From: Rhytidiadelphus loreus
Taxonomy: Eukaryota; Streptophyta; Bryopsida; Hypnales; Hylocomiaceae
Direction: 5' to 3'
NCBI GenBank assembly: GCA_947034895.1
Contig: OX344762.1
Span: 43,070,760 to 43,134,759 of the forward strand
Length of the DNA stretch: 64,000 nt
Below are positions 11,126 through 23,551 of this stretch, one piece after another. The position numbers were made by a program, and so were the translations under genes. Under the pieces are notes generated by a model. That model was not told the origin of the DNA and did not search any database. It saw nothing but the letters and a program-made list of their open reading frames with translations. Position 1 is the stretch's first letter. Every line of letters begins with the position of its first letter.

Positions 11126-14100
11126 ATGGCGGTCTATAGTAAGCTCGTGATCGTGCATTTCGCCTTTCTTGATTGTTTCTTGTTTCTATTGGTTTGATTG
11201 CTCGGCTGGTTTGCTGTGGGAGCATGTTGTTGTGTTTAATGGAATTGGAACGCACTTTATCTTGAAGAAACATAGTTTGTAGTGAATGTGAAGGGAAGCG
11301 GACTGCCGGGGAGTCGTGAAGTTACGAGCGCACGGAGTGATTTGTCTCAGTCGTGGAAATGGAGTGTAATTTGGAATTTCAGTTTTAGTGTGTTCTGTTG
11401 TGACTTTATACGACAACGGTGATCAGGACATTTACTGTGGAATTGAGGCGTTCGACGTTGGGAGTCGTGAGTGTGTGATGTCGCTTTACATGTTCAGCAT
11501 TGCTTGCTCGATTTTGTCTTACTGAGCACCTGTGACCTGCGACATGTTGAGATGCCTTTGACTGTGGGAGTGTAATGGTGCCTCTGTATGAATTGCGTGT
11601 GTAAGCTCGAGTATTTCTGTTGTTTTTCCTGAGAGAGATTTTGTTGTCTGACGTTTTTTGTTCTCATTGAAGCGGATAGATGCGTGTTTTGACCTCTGCG
11701 TTTGTTGCTTACAGCCGAGCGTACTCTTCAGTCCAACTACTGGAAGGAGCACTCCGTGGATCCAAGCGTGGAGGCTATGATGCTTGATTCGCAGGCTTCC
11801 AAGCTTGACCTGGAAGATCGGCCTGAGGTATGCCAACTTCGTCTGCCAATGTCACAGTTACAGTTTTTCTTCAGTTGGAATTTCTCCGCAGGAAGGTAGA
11901 CCGCCGCACTGCACTAGTGATTGTGCTCTTGTTTGACGGCTTCTACCTCATTTATTGTTGTGTCCCGTGAATGTTTCTCCGTCAGGAATGCATTTATGAC
12001 GTCAAGAATTGGTTTGTGACCTTTTTTAATGGTTCTATCAGATTCTTGCGCTGTTGCCACCATACAAAGGCAAAGACGTCATTGAGCTAGGAGCAGGTAT
12101 TGGTCGGTTCACTGGGGAACTTGCGAAGACTGCAGGCCACGTGGTCGCTATGGACTTTATGGATAATCTTATCAAGAAGGTATTGTTAACGGATGATACT
12201 TGGGACTTGCCGGGATACTTGCGTCCTGGCACAAATCTTATTGTTTATCATGTTTATTAGGATAGACTCGTTAATCAATCTTTCTGCTTTGAACAAAGGC
12301 ACTAACGAATTGATCATTTGGATTTCAGAATGAGGACGTGAATGGTCATTACGAGAACATTGAGTTCAAATGCGCAGATGTCACTTCCCCTGATCTGGAT
12401 ATTGCATCTGGTTCTGCGGATATCGTGTTCTCCAACTGGCTACTCATGTACCTATCTGACGAAGAGGTGACAACATTGACGCAGCGTATTATAAAGTGGC
12501 TCAGGCCTGGTGGACACATTTTCTTCAGGGAGTCGTGCTTTCACCAGTCTGGAGACCATAAGCGAAAGAACAACCCTACACACTACCGGCAGCCGAGTGA
12601 TTACACCAAGGTACTCGATTTCCTATTCTGTTGAGGTACTCTCTTATTTGTTGTTCTTCCTTACTTTTAGATGAGATTTGCTGTGTAAGCTGATTTCCTT
12701 TGCGGTCAGAAATGTAAACGCTGTTCCTGGTCAAGCACTGCAGGTCTTTGAGCAGACTCATGTCCACGAAGATGGCACCTTCTACGAGTTCGAGTTGGTT
12801 GGATGTAAGTGTGTTGGCACTTATGTGCGCAACAAGAGAAACCAGAATCAGGTAGGAATGGGGCTATGAATTCAATTTTGCTGCATTGTGAATGTCAGTT
12901 CTTCAGTTACAGAACTGTGGAACCGGCTTACGTTTTACAGTATTGTCCTACATTAATGACTTTTCTAACAACTTCCGCATTTTTGCAGGTCTGCTGGTTG
13001 TGGAAAAAAGTGATTTCAGAGGGGCCTGCGTCGAAGAATTTCCAAAAGTTTTTGGACACCCAACAGTACACAGCAACTGGAATTCTGAGATATGAGCGCA
13101 TCTTTGGAGAGGGGTTCGTGAGTACCGGTGGCATGGGTAAGGGCTACGACATACTTTGGTGCATCTGGGAATTATGGTCGTCAAAAGATTTTGAAGTGTC
13201 TTACGGCATTGTCTACGTCCAGTGCCTACGTTGCTTGGATGTGCGCAGCTCTTGAACATTAATGCGTGTCTCTTTTTGGCATTCAAGTGTACAACTATCA
13301 GGCAGAGTTTTCTGTCCAGGATACTGTGAACTTACTGTTGTCATGGTATGTTGATATTGCAGAAACTACCAAGGAGTTTGTAAATATGTTGGACTTAAAG
13401 TCGGGACAACGAGTTCTCGACGTGGGATGTGGGATCGGAGGTGGCGATTTCTACATGGCTGAAGAATTCGATGCGGAAGTTGTTGGCATCGACCTGTCTG
13501 TAAATATGATTTCCTTCGCGCTTGAGCGATCAATTGGCAGGAAATGTGCCATCGAGTTTGAGGTTGGAGACTGCACCAAGATTAACTATCCAGCCGCTTC
13601 TTTTGACGTGGTCTACAGCCGTGACACCATTCTGCACATCCAGGTAGACTATTGTCCATTAATTTTTTTCTCGAATTTGAGTTCATCCTGTGCATCAGTA
13701 TTCCCTTGATTCAAACCAGTTTTCGTATGGGTTTTTTTCCCTCTTAAAGATACGAAGATATCTTGGTGCTTTATTTTGTGACTCACCAGTTCAATTTTAC
13801 CGGCATTCACATTCCATGCAGATGATTTGAGTATTAGTGTTATTGAGAACTTTTAGTATTATGAAGGATGCTGTAGAGTGTAGAACTTCTGGCGAAGTTG
13901 CAAGCATGAATAAACGGTCATTAATCGAGCAGACTGTAATGTTTGACTGCTCTAGGGTATATCAATGAGGTGGAAGAAGGCTAATAGAAAGAGTTTTTGA
14001 ATGACAGGACAAACCGGAACTGTTCAGACGTATGTTCAAATGGTTGAAACCTGGAGGCCGTGTTCTCATCAGTGACTACTGCAGAGCTCCATCTACTCCA

Positions 14101-14804
14101 TCAGAGCAGTTCGCTGCATACATCAAGCAGAGGGGTTATGACCTTCACACTGTCGAAGCATATGGACAGGTATATTTGACTTTTGACGAAATGAAATTGT
14201 AGAATTCGAACTTGGCATGGTGTTTTATGCTCGTTGGATGCCCCCAGAATTTTGAGTTAAATTGGAATGCACAACTGTCGTTGTACTATTATTAACAGGT
14301 ATTTGATTGTAACCAGATGTTGCAAGCCGCTGGGTTCATAGATGTGCTTGCTGAGGACCGGACACATCAGGTAAGATATTTGAGAGCTCTTTTGGTGAAA
14401 ATGCAATTCCCCTAGTCGATTCTATTACGGAACGCATTATGCCATGCCCAACTTCTTATCTTACTTGAATGCTGCAGTTCACGGAAGTGTTGAAGAGAGA
14501 GCTCGCTGTAACTGAGAAAAATCGCGACAAGTTCATCGAAGATTTCTCAGAGGTACCTTCATGCTTTTTACTTTCAGATTTGTCCCCGAACAAATAGGTT
14601 AAAGCGTCATCATACAAGAGATAGACTAGTCGTGCAGATGATACAAAGCTGTGGACTTGAAAGAATTTCATCCTCAATGGGACATGCTTATGATTGGCAT
14701 TTGTGCAGGATGACTACAATTATATCGTAAGCGGATGGGAGAGCAAACTGAAACGACAAGATGAACAGAAGTGGGGACTCTTCGTTGCGCACAAGCCTCT
14801 GTGA
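11126..14804 (+). CDS. PEAMT: Phosphoethanolamine N-methyltransferase (11 exons)
   Basis: Catalyses three SAM-dependent methylations of phosphoethanolamine to phosphocholine in the cytosol, feeding phosphatidylcholine synthesis. Exons: 11126-11138, 11715-11827, 12042-12179, 12329-12610, 12744-12851, 12989-13136, 13363-13643, 14008-14169, 14317-14370, 14478-14552, 14709-14804. All introns are GT-AG and phases agree, giving 489 codons against about 490 in angiosperm enzymes. The protein starts [14 protein letters not shown]. The N-terminal methyltransferase domain has motif [15 protein letters not shown] near residues 57-70. The C-terminal domain has [20 protein letters not shown] near 285-304. 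Both domains are complete, as in plant bifunctional enzymes. The start is chosen because it gives the family's usual N-terminus across a 13-base first exon. A tandem acceptor before exon 9 (after 14298 instead of 14316) would add six in-frame residues. Identification is firm. Confidence 0.96.
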
Positions 14805-14985
14805 GTGTAGTTGTAATTTATTCCCTGCGTTGTGGCAGACTGTCGTAAAGGTACTGTGAGCGGGTTTCTCGATAGTCTTCTGCAGTAGCGCATAATTTAA
14901 GTACATTAGGGAAATAGCTATGGCATCTCATGTATAGATGCTAGAAGAAACATACGATATCAATAAAGCAGTACTGTATTTTCCT
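14805..14985 (+). promoter_or_regulatory. PEAMT 3' UTR with AATAAA signal
   Basis: An AATAAA hexamer at 14962-14967, about 160 bases after the stop codon, is a plausible near-upstream polyadenylation element. The cleavage site itself cannot be read from sequence. Confidence 0.5.
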
Positions 14986-15949
14986 AACTGCATATTCTAC
15001 GAATCTCTCCTTAAAAAATTGCTTATTCCAAGTTTCCAAGTGATGGTGTAAGAGTCAAATCTTTGTATGGATGCAATCAACTGAACGTTCTATTCCTCTG
15101 TTGATGACTGCTGATTAGAAACTATCACACTTTACCCGAAGTGACCGCCCTCGAAAGAAACGAGTGACGTTTCGATGAATATATTCTCATCTGCAGGTAA
15201 AAACAGTCATGCACCTAATCTGAATTAGTATATGAATGATGCGCATGCTTGTCATGTGCAATCTATATTCGGAACATCGGTATAAGAATACTTCAACCGA
15301 AACTTGGCACAGAAAGTTGTCTGAGGATAGCAGTAATTGGGAAAGGCAACATTATTAGCTGATCTACTTGGACACTGTTACGATGTGTATTGTTGCAGGA
15401 GCACTCCATTTGACCACAGCATTAAGAAGTGGCGACTCACTTGCTACCTGCACTCAAGCCCAAATGCTCCACACTAACCATCCCTCAAAGTCCTTGCTAA
15501 AGTTCCTCCCTTTCTTCTCACACCTCTCACTAGCCTCCATGTCTTTCACTAAGGTCATAGTTAGAGTTGACCAAGTTGGTGTGAGTGTAAAATTGCCCAC
15601 TACAAAGGTCTTCCATTGTTGAGCAAATGTGGGAATGACAACACAACTTTGAACATAATGGGGTGTTGGTGTAGAGTTATTTTTGTCTAGACATGTGTAG
15701 CAAGCCTAGAGTGGCATTGCTGGTGATGGTCTCACAACTATGACATCCAAGCCTTGTATGATTCTTGCTTTCTACTATTGTTCTTGTTTTCTTTAATTTT
15801 TTTGTTAATAACACTTTGAAATTCACTATCTTCTATTTGAAAGGTTCCACTTATGAAATCTTGGATGTGCACAGTGTTTCCTTGAAGGCCTTATAATGAT
15901 ATCAACCCTAAAATGTCGAGCTTATGACTATAGAGTTGGAGGTTAAATT
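14986..15949. other. Gene-free region downstream of PEAMT
   Basis: An 84-codon frame at 15368-15622 resembles nothing I recognise and lacks splice or promoter context. Otherwise no structure is visible. Confidence 0.5.
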
Positions 15950-16527
15950 CAATCATTCTATATGCTCCCATTTAGCAACTACATGTTCACAAAAAAAATT
16001 ATTTTTATTTTTCAAAGATGAAACTATATGTCTTCCTTACTTCACAAAATTCTTAGATTTTATTGCGGATAATGGATTTTTTTGAGAATTTTTGATGAAA
16101 AAGTGAAGAAAAATCATATCAAATAGAAAATTATCTAAAAAAATCTAAAATTTTCACCATGTATGCATATTGTAGTGAAGAACACCATTGTGTAAATTCA
16201 ATAGACATTGAAAATACAATCAAAGTTTAAATTATTCAAGTTTAAGAATTTTTTCAAAATTCAAATTGGAGCATGAACTAGAGTAGATGACCTTCGTATC
16301 AATAGTTGGACTCAAACTCAAAAATCACCATTTTAATGGAGAAATTTCAGATTTATAACAAGGAGAAACAACTCGGGGAGATCACTCCTTGTAATTAAAG
16401 GTATATACTTGAGTTAAAAGAATATTTGATGCGGGACTATTCACCCTAATTATTGTATTTAAAATGACCATAGTTTTACATTAAAAAAATAAAAGGGAGT
16501 TATTTCCAAATTCATTTATGTGGTTTT
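15950..16527 (+). repeat. Fragment of the 44.6-45 kb / 56.8-57.2 kb dispersed repeat
   Basis: Shares, in the same order, the CATTTAGCAA, TTTTCAAAGATGAAA and AAAATTTTCACCAT-type blocks found near 44590-44780, 56810-57010 and 63010-63180. AT-rich, diverged and non-coding. Confidence 0.65.
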
Positions 16528-17172
16528 TTAACCCTTAAATGCCCGAGGCACCAAAATATGGTGTTTGCAAAACTTTGAAGTTAAATAAATCCTAGCCAAT
16601 TTGCTATTTTTAGTAGTTTATATTTTTTAAATGTTCTTCTTGAAGTCTAGTTTTGCCTCCAAAAGTCCGATCTTGAAAATAAATGACAATGATTTTTCTA
16701 TAAGAGATTTTGTGCATGGGTACCCTATGCAATCTTGACTTTCCATAGTGTTAAGAGCTCTTGGAAATGAGCCTCAAATACACTAGATCTTGGAGAAAAA
16801 ATCACATTCTAAATTCATTTAAAAAAGTTGTAGAGTGAATTTTGAGAAGTCGTAAATTGATTTGGGTTCTTCAAGTTAGGCCCATTAACCTCATATTTTT
16901 TTGGTCATCAACTTTTTACATTTGACTTGCAAAAAAGACTTCAATTCCTTTTTGCAATTTTAGCACCCTCATAATCAAACGTTATAATCTTTCACTCTAT
17001 AAGTGATATTGTTGTGCTTTCTTTTCCTATGCAATCTCTAACAAGTCTAGTTTGAATTTGTATGGTTACAATTGCAGAAAAATTGAAACATCTTATCAAA
17101 ATGTTGACATTTTGTTCAATTTAGAGTAGTTTTCACGAAGCTGAAAACATACCTTGGGCATTTAGGGGTTAA
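16528..17172 (+). mobile_element. TTAA-flanked inverted-terminus element, copy D
   Basis: TTAA at 16528-16531 and 17169-17172. The left end runs CCCTTAAATGCCCGAGG. The right end, on the opposite strand, runs CCCCTAAATGCCCAAGGT. The terminal match is therefore about 15 of 17 bases. The interior differs from copies A-C, so it is a separate subfamily with the same ends. No coding capacity. Confidence 0.7.
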
Positions 17173-18943
17173 GTAGCCTATCTTGTATATAAAATTTAAG
17201 TGTCTAATTTTTTCCCAACCTTGCCCTTCTTCACCAATTTTTTCCTTTCCTCTACTTCATGCACATATAGGGGATACACCATGAAACCAACAACAATCAA
17301 TTCAATTCAATTGCAATGGGATTTTGGGCATTAAAAGAGATGTCAATGTTCCGGGAGACAATGAGTTCCTAGACTATAGGAACTATGGGAATACTTTGGG
17401 AATGCTTCTTTGACGTGGCCAGGGAATTGCCACGTCAAATATAATGAATTAATATATCTCTTAATATATTTTTTTATTAAAAAATCATAATTTATCAAAA
17501 TTTTAAGTTGATCAAATTTAAAGTTGAATATTTTTTTAATATTTTCTTATCATTATTTTAATATTATTATATTTTGAGAACAACCTTCCAAGGACCTAAA
17601 ATCTCCTCTAATGGTAGGTACCTATAATTGGAGATTTGCATATTAGAGATTGAAATTTTATAGAAGGTGGAGATGAGATATATCTTTCATATGCACTAAA
17701 TTCATGACATTTGGAAATATAAGTCCTTAGTTATGGCCTAATATGTTACTTTTTTCCCTGGCTAGATAGCTCAGGCAAATTTTTAAAAATCATTTTTTTC
17801 ATAAACAAAAATTTGAAATTGGTTTTCTAGAGTTATATACATGTGGAAAGCTTTGAATTGTTTCATTTTGATCAATGAGTCAAAAGTTATGAGGAGTTTT
17901 GGTTTACAGGTAGTTATGGAATCTCTACACTAAAATAAACTTTGAAATCCTTTATCCTCGCCTTTATCTTACTCAATTTTCAATATTTAAAAAATAAAAT
18001 AAAATCATAGGATGTAGATTGTTCATTACAACATTTCAACCATTAAGATTAGCATTTTTCAATTCCATAGCTAAATTCATAATAATTTTGCATTTTGAAT
18101 CATTCTCTATTTCTTTCTACTTACTATTTTGTTCCTATATGTTGTAGAATTCCAAAGGATATGAAATTTTTTAAGCATGTAGCAAACTCGTCTAGGAAAA
18201 TGAACCCCAAAAGCACCACCATTTTGGACATTTTTTCATAGAAAAGTGAGCTTGTAAAGTGCAGCTACTTTGTTTTTGTAGGGCCCAAAAAATGACTTTA
18301 GTGAATTTGAATGTTTATATCTTGCAATCCACATGGTGGAAGTTTTTGAAATTTTTTCCACACCTTTTCTAATTAGTGTACTATAAGTTCCTATGATGTT
18401 TTGTGCCCAAAAACGATTTTTTTTTAAAGTTGTTACTTAAACTAGAAATGACGATTTTGGAGAGGTTTTGGTGAAAATCTAGTCAAAGAACTTTAGGGGT
18501 TAATAACAAGTTTACCATTGAACACTTTAGAACCTCTACACAAACTATTCCTTGAACATCCCATTCCATATGAGTATGTTGAACACATATGGCTTCAAAG
18601 ATTGAAATTAAATGACTATAAACTCTATCTTTGTGTTATACAATTTTCAATTTGTTGAACCCAGAAAGGTAAACCTTCCTACTTGTGTAATGTGACAATT
18701 TCTACCACTTGTGGTCAATGTCCTACATTCACACTTAAATTTTGGTATATATACACCACTAGAATCATGGCACAATTTCAATCAACCACTCTTCGTTGTA
18801 GATTTTCTTGATTGTGTCCACCTTATCATCCATACTATTAGTCCACATCTATATCCATTATACTATGAAAAATTTGTACAACTCCTATCTATCAAGGATA
18901 ACTTAATTAATACAAATTTATGCTACATGATATTCTTACAACG

Positions 18944-18947
<4 letters not shown>
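17173..18947. other. AT-rich gene-free repeat DNA
   Basis: Contains a GTTCC/GGAAC-armed, AT-cored stretch at about 17340-17620 and, at 18484-18503, the end CTTTAGGGGTTAA of another TTAA-type element whose left end I could not locate. No genes. Confidence 0.5.

Positions 18948-19003
<56 letters not shown>
18948..19003. repeat. (TA)n microsatellite
   Basis: About 56 bases of uninterrupted TA dinucleotide. It is part of the false 151-codon frame at 18711-19166, whose tyrosine-isoleucine tract is just this repeat. Confidence 0.97.
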
Positions 19004-19008
<5 letters not shown>

Positions 19009-21576
19009 TATGTAGACCCCATAGTAACCCTACATATTATATAAAAAATTTCTTCTTTGAATTAAACGAACCCTATCTTTTAACTCACATAGTTTTCAAA
19101 AAAATCGACAATGATCTCCAAAGTTCACAAAATGGCTCCTATAGTGTTACAAGGTTTATCCGCTAAAGGTCCAAACACCGTTTTTTGGCAACATAGTGAT
19201 TTTAGGCAATTCACTGCAAATGGACTTCTTCTTTTTTTAATTTTGAAAATTTCACACAACATGTACCCAAGGAATAGTTTTAAGAAGCAACAATTTTCAT
19301 AACTTTTGATTACATAGTTAAAAAGTTATTGCATGATATGTAATTTTCAACGGGCAATGGGCAACTTGGACAACTCAAAAAAACTTCTTTAAAATTTTTT
19401 TTTTTTTAAATAAAAATTTGAAATTGATTATCTAGATTTATATATACATAATCAACTTTGAACTATTCCATTTTGATTAATAAGATGAAAGTTGTGAAGA
19501 ATTTTAGCTTATGGGTAGATATGGAATCTAGACGCTATATCAACTAGAACATGAAATGAGGCATAAATTTTTTACAAATCATCTTCTTTTTAATCTTGAC
19601 AAGATGTATGAAGGTAACTTTTCATATTACTATATACCATGCATTTATTCACTCTATTTTCATCAATTTTATGTAAAATTAATATTTAGAATCTATTCAT
19701 ATATGTTTTGTAAAATTAATGTTTTGTGAGTGCTTTTATGATATGGCATTGAAAATGTGTAATTTCAAGTTGGAATGATGGGGGTGTGGGGTTTTCATCA
19801 TACTCTACCATTTATTTTAAAAAATAAAAAATAAAAAGATTAATTTTTTATAAAAGAATGTCATTATGTTCCATATAAATTAACTTTAAAATCGTAATAA
19901 TAGCATTTGTATCCCAATGTGATTTTATTAATTAGTTATTGAAAATTTGTACACAATGTATATAAATATATTTTAAAGATTACAAGAACATTCTAAAATA
20001 TTCCAAAATATTATGAATATAGTAAAGAGATTCCAAAGATTTTGAAGATTCCAAATAAATCCCAAAAGATTTCAAAAGATTTTTGAATTTCCTAAAAATT
20101 TCAAGTCTTGATTGCAATTGCCCAATACAATAAAAGATTGTTGATTTTGGGCCAACAAAAAACATTCATTAGATGGGATTATGCTAGAGTAGAAGGTTGT
20201 GAGTTCCTTTGTGTTCTCAAACGCTGGGAACTCTGCCACGCAGGATGATGATGTAGTCGAGAGATGACCACATCAACAAATATTAAAAAATTATTTTTTA
20301 AATATTTTTTAAATAAAAATAAATAAATATTTGATATTTTTATGATTTTAATATTTTTATTTTTTAAATATTTTTTTGATTATTTTTTTTCAGAGAACAA
20401 GTGTTGGTTTCCAACAACGGGAACTAGCCAAAAACGGCCCTTGCGAAGGCTGAATCCCATGTAATAGTACATTGAACCAATAAAAACTTGTTGATGTAGT
20501 CTTGAAAAAACTTTTGAATAAAAATCATTTTTATGTTGATACTAGAAAAGTTGTGTTGGTTTTTTCTTGGTTTTGAACAGTTCTCTAGTAGTAAATTTAG
20601 GTGCGAAAATGACTACAATCATTATAGGTATACTTTTTGGTAGGTTTGGAGTAGTCTAGAGACTTTGGGACAAATTGAACAACATAATTCAAAATTCACA
20701 ACAAATTTGTGTTGTATTAAAAAGAAAATTTTCAATTGTTTTTTCATTTCTTACATTTGTCTTTACATGGAAAAAAGTTTAAATTTTTTCAATAATGTCA
20801 ATTAGGCAAATCAATCATTTTGCTTGTCATAGGCTTGTTTACCTTACAGTCTAATAACTCGGGGGGGGCACTTAGAGTGTTCATTAGAAACCACATGCGA
20901 ACAAAACTTTGGACCCCTTGTATACTTTCTGAATTTTAAATAAAACAAAATTAAAAAAATATGAATAGATTTTCCTACTTTGAAAGTTTATGTTTTGAAT
21001 TATTGATATTTTTATTTGTTAATAATAATTAGTTACACATTTTTGAAGTAAAAAGATACATTGTAGAATTGAAAAATAACTCTCACACCCCTATATTATA
21101 TAAGAAAAATTTGTCTTAAAAATTAAAAAAAATTCTAAAAATACTCTCTATTTAGAAAGCTCATTTTGAGTTAAATATTGATTCAATGGTCATCTAAATG
21201 TGTTCTCAATAATTATTTGAGTTGAAAAACATACCATTTTGGTTCATTTTCAACCTCTTCTAGAAATCATTTCATATTTTATTTAAGTTGAAAATTTTGG
21301 CAATAGAAATCTATAGTCATTATTAAACAATGGTCAAAATTTTAGTTTGAAATTATAGTTTATTAGAAACCACTTGTTTGCACGTGGTTTGTTATAGTAG
21401 AACTAAGTGCACTCCCCAAGTCTTGTAATGATTTTTAATATGTTCACAGATAATACTTTGAAATTTCATAACTTCATGCATATGGTGTCCAAATAATGCA
21501 TGCTAAAGTGTGTTGGAAGCCTCTTTCAATTGCCGATAAGATCTTGTAAAATATTTTGAATTTATAGTAATAAATA
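19004..21576. other. AT-rich gene-free DNA
   Basis: No supported gene on either strand. 19330-19520 resembles 17760-17910 (a diverged duplicate with the AAAAATTTGAAATTG and GTTATGGAATCT-like blocks). About 20190-20450 is an AT-rich core between GTTCC/GGAAC-containing arms, similar to 17340-17620. Confidence 0.5.
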
Positions 21577-21580
21577 TGCT

Positions 21581-21620
21581 TAGTTACAATTAGTTACAAT
21601 TAGTTACAATTAGTTACAAT
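21581..21620. repeat. Short tandem repeat of a 10-base unit
   Basis: Four consecutive copies of TAGTTACAAT. Confidence 0.95.
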
Positions 21621-21839
21621 TATGTACATGCGCATACTTGTCATGTGAATAAAGATCATAATACACAACAAATTGAGTGACATAAATCCACATCAATTAT
21701 AAAAGCAAACACTCTCAAGACTCTCAACCCCCCTAAAATCAAGTGAAGTTTTAAATGCCTAAGGTTCCCAAACAAGACTAAACTACATAAACTAATGTAG
21801 TTTAAAAAAAAAATATTCATTTGATGTTGTGTCACACTC

Positions 21840-23125
21840 GATACCATATTACGTGACATAATTTACATGAACTTTTGATGAATCACTAGGGATGATCTTA
21901 GCCAATTTGATACTGTATTTGTCAAAAATTCAAACAATTAGCCAAAAATGTACCAAATACAATTGGCTACTAGAAATTTATCCAAAATCTTAGAATATTC
22001 TATTAAAAATGACTATAAATTATTTAAAAAATAAAAAATAATTTATATTTTATAATTGTACCTAGATTTGGTCACAATTAGTATTGATTATAGATGTATG
22101 TATTTCACATGAACTTTTGACGAATCATCGGGAGATTCCTCAAGCCAATTTCCAACTGTATTTTTCAAGAATTTGGAAAAATTAGCCAAAAATGTACCAA
22201 ATTAAATATATTATTAGAAGTTCATAAAAAAAACCCTATCATATTCTATTAAAAATGGATATAAAAAAATATATATTAAAAAAAAGAGTGAACTACTTTT
22301 TGCTAATTTCAAATAAAACCAAAAAAATTCCTTGATCACCCTCACCAACGTTCGTTGATTACATGTGCATATACCCTTTATGAATTGACTTGTGATGAAC
22401 TATACATTGAAGATGATCTATACCAATTTTATACTATATTTACCAAAAATTCAAAACAAATAGCCCCAAAATGTACAAAATACAATGGGTTGCTAGAAAA
22501 ATCTAGGATATTCTTTCAAAAGTTAGCCAAAAATGTACCAAATTAAATACATTATTAGAGGTTTATAAAAAAATAAATCATATTCTATTAAAAATGGATA
22601 TAAAAAATATATATTAAAAGAAAAGTGAACTATTTTTTTGCTAATTTCAAATAAAACCAAAAAAATCCCGTGCCCGCTCTCACCAATGTTCTTTGATTAC
22701 ATGTGCATATACCCTTTATGAATTGACTTGTGATGAATTATACATTGAAGATTATCTATGCCAATTTGATACTACATCTACCAAAAATTCAAAACAAATA
22801 GCCAAAAATATACAAAATACAACCGGCCGCTAGAAAATCTAGGATATTCTTTCAAAAATACATTGAATTATACATTGATGATGATCTATGCTAATTTGGT
22901 ACTATATTTACCAAAAATTCCAAACAAATAGCCAAAAATGTACAAAATACAACTAGTCGCTAGAAAAATCTAAAATATTCTTTCAAAAATACATTGAATT
23001 ATACATTGAAGATGATCTATGTCAATTTGATACTATATTTACCAAAAATTCAAAACAAATAGCCAAAAATGTACAAAATACAACCGGCCGCTAGAAAAAT
23101 CTAGGATATTCTTTCAAAAATACCC
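21840..23125. repeat. Two-tier tandem array upstream of NAP1
   Basis: A core of about 130 bases (TACATTGAAGATGATCTATG, then ACCAAAAATTC, CAAATAGCCAAAAATGTAC and CTAGGATATTCTTTC) recurs at about 22401, 22741, 22872 and 22999. More diverged copies with ACATGAACTTTTGA heads lie near 21866 and 22108. Some copies also carry a spacer with TTTGCTAATTTCAAATAA and a CTCACCAA word, giving a longer period of about 250-340 bases. The array ends at the NAP1 upstream region. Confidence 0.8.
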
Positions 23126-23551
23126 CCAAGGTGGACCACCATTTTGCTAATTTCAAATAATTTCCTTTGCACACGCTCACCACCGCCGGCCAAGGCAAGC
23201 CAGGGCAAGCTCATCATCAAGCTCTCCGCCCCGTCGTCGTCGCCTTCCTCGCCTTTCGCGGCGGCGCCTTCCCTGTCGGCGCGCCCTTCCCTTCTCGCCA
23301 TAGCCCTTTCCTTTCCTCGCCCTTGCGCTTAAACTATTTATTTTAGCTTGCGATTATTCAATTCAGCTTGCCACCACGCCAGCCAGCCAGCCCCACGTCT
23401 CCGTCTCCCCCGCTAGGGCTTCCTAGGGTTTCTTCTCGGCCTCAGTCGGGGGACGGACTGCTCTTGCTAACTTAAGTTGCAGCTCTTTGCTGCTCTTTTG
23501 CTGTTGCTTGGTGCAGAACTCACTCTCTCACGACGCTTCGGCAGCTTTCGT
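23126..23551 (+). promoter_or_regulatory. NAP1 promoter and 5' leader
   Basis: GC-rich, pyrimidine-rich DNA precedes the NAP1 start. A weak TATA-like CTATTTATT lies at about 23333-23341. A telo-box (AAACCCTA, seen on this strand as TAGGGTTT) is at 23424-23431, with a partial second copy near 23413. Telo-boxes are common in plant promoters of proliferation and translation genes, which suits a histone chaperone. The open frame running into the start from 23477 begins with TTG and would add a hydrophobic stretch foreign to NAP1, so it is treated as leader. Confidence 0.6.

Noticed and set aside
18711..19166. 151-codon frame with a long Tyr-Ile tract
   Set aside because: The tract is the (TA)n microsatellite and the rest has no protein-like features.
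23101..23332. Overlapping open frames in the GC-rich NAP1 upstream region on both strands
   Set aside because: They arise from GC- and CT-rich leader sequence, lack conservation and sit directly before a well supported start.
23477..23551. In-frame extension of NAP1 with a hydrophobic, signal-like stretch
   Set aside because: It begins with TTG, not ATG, and a secretory signal is incompatible with a cytosolic/nuclear histone chaperone.
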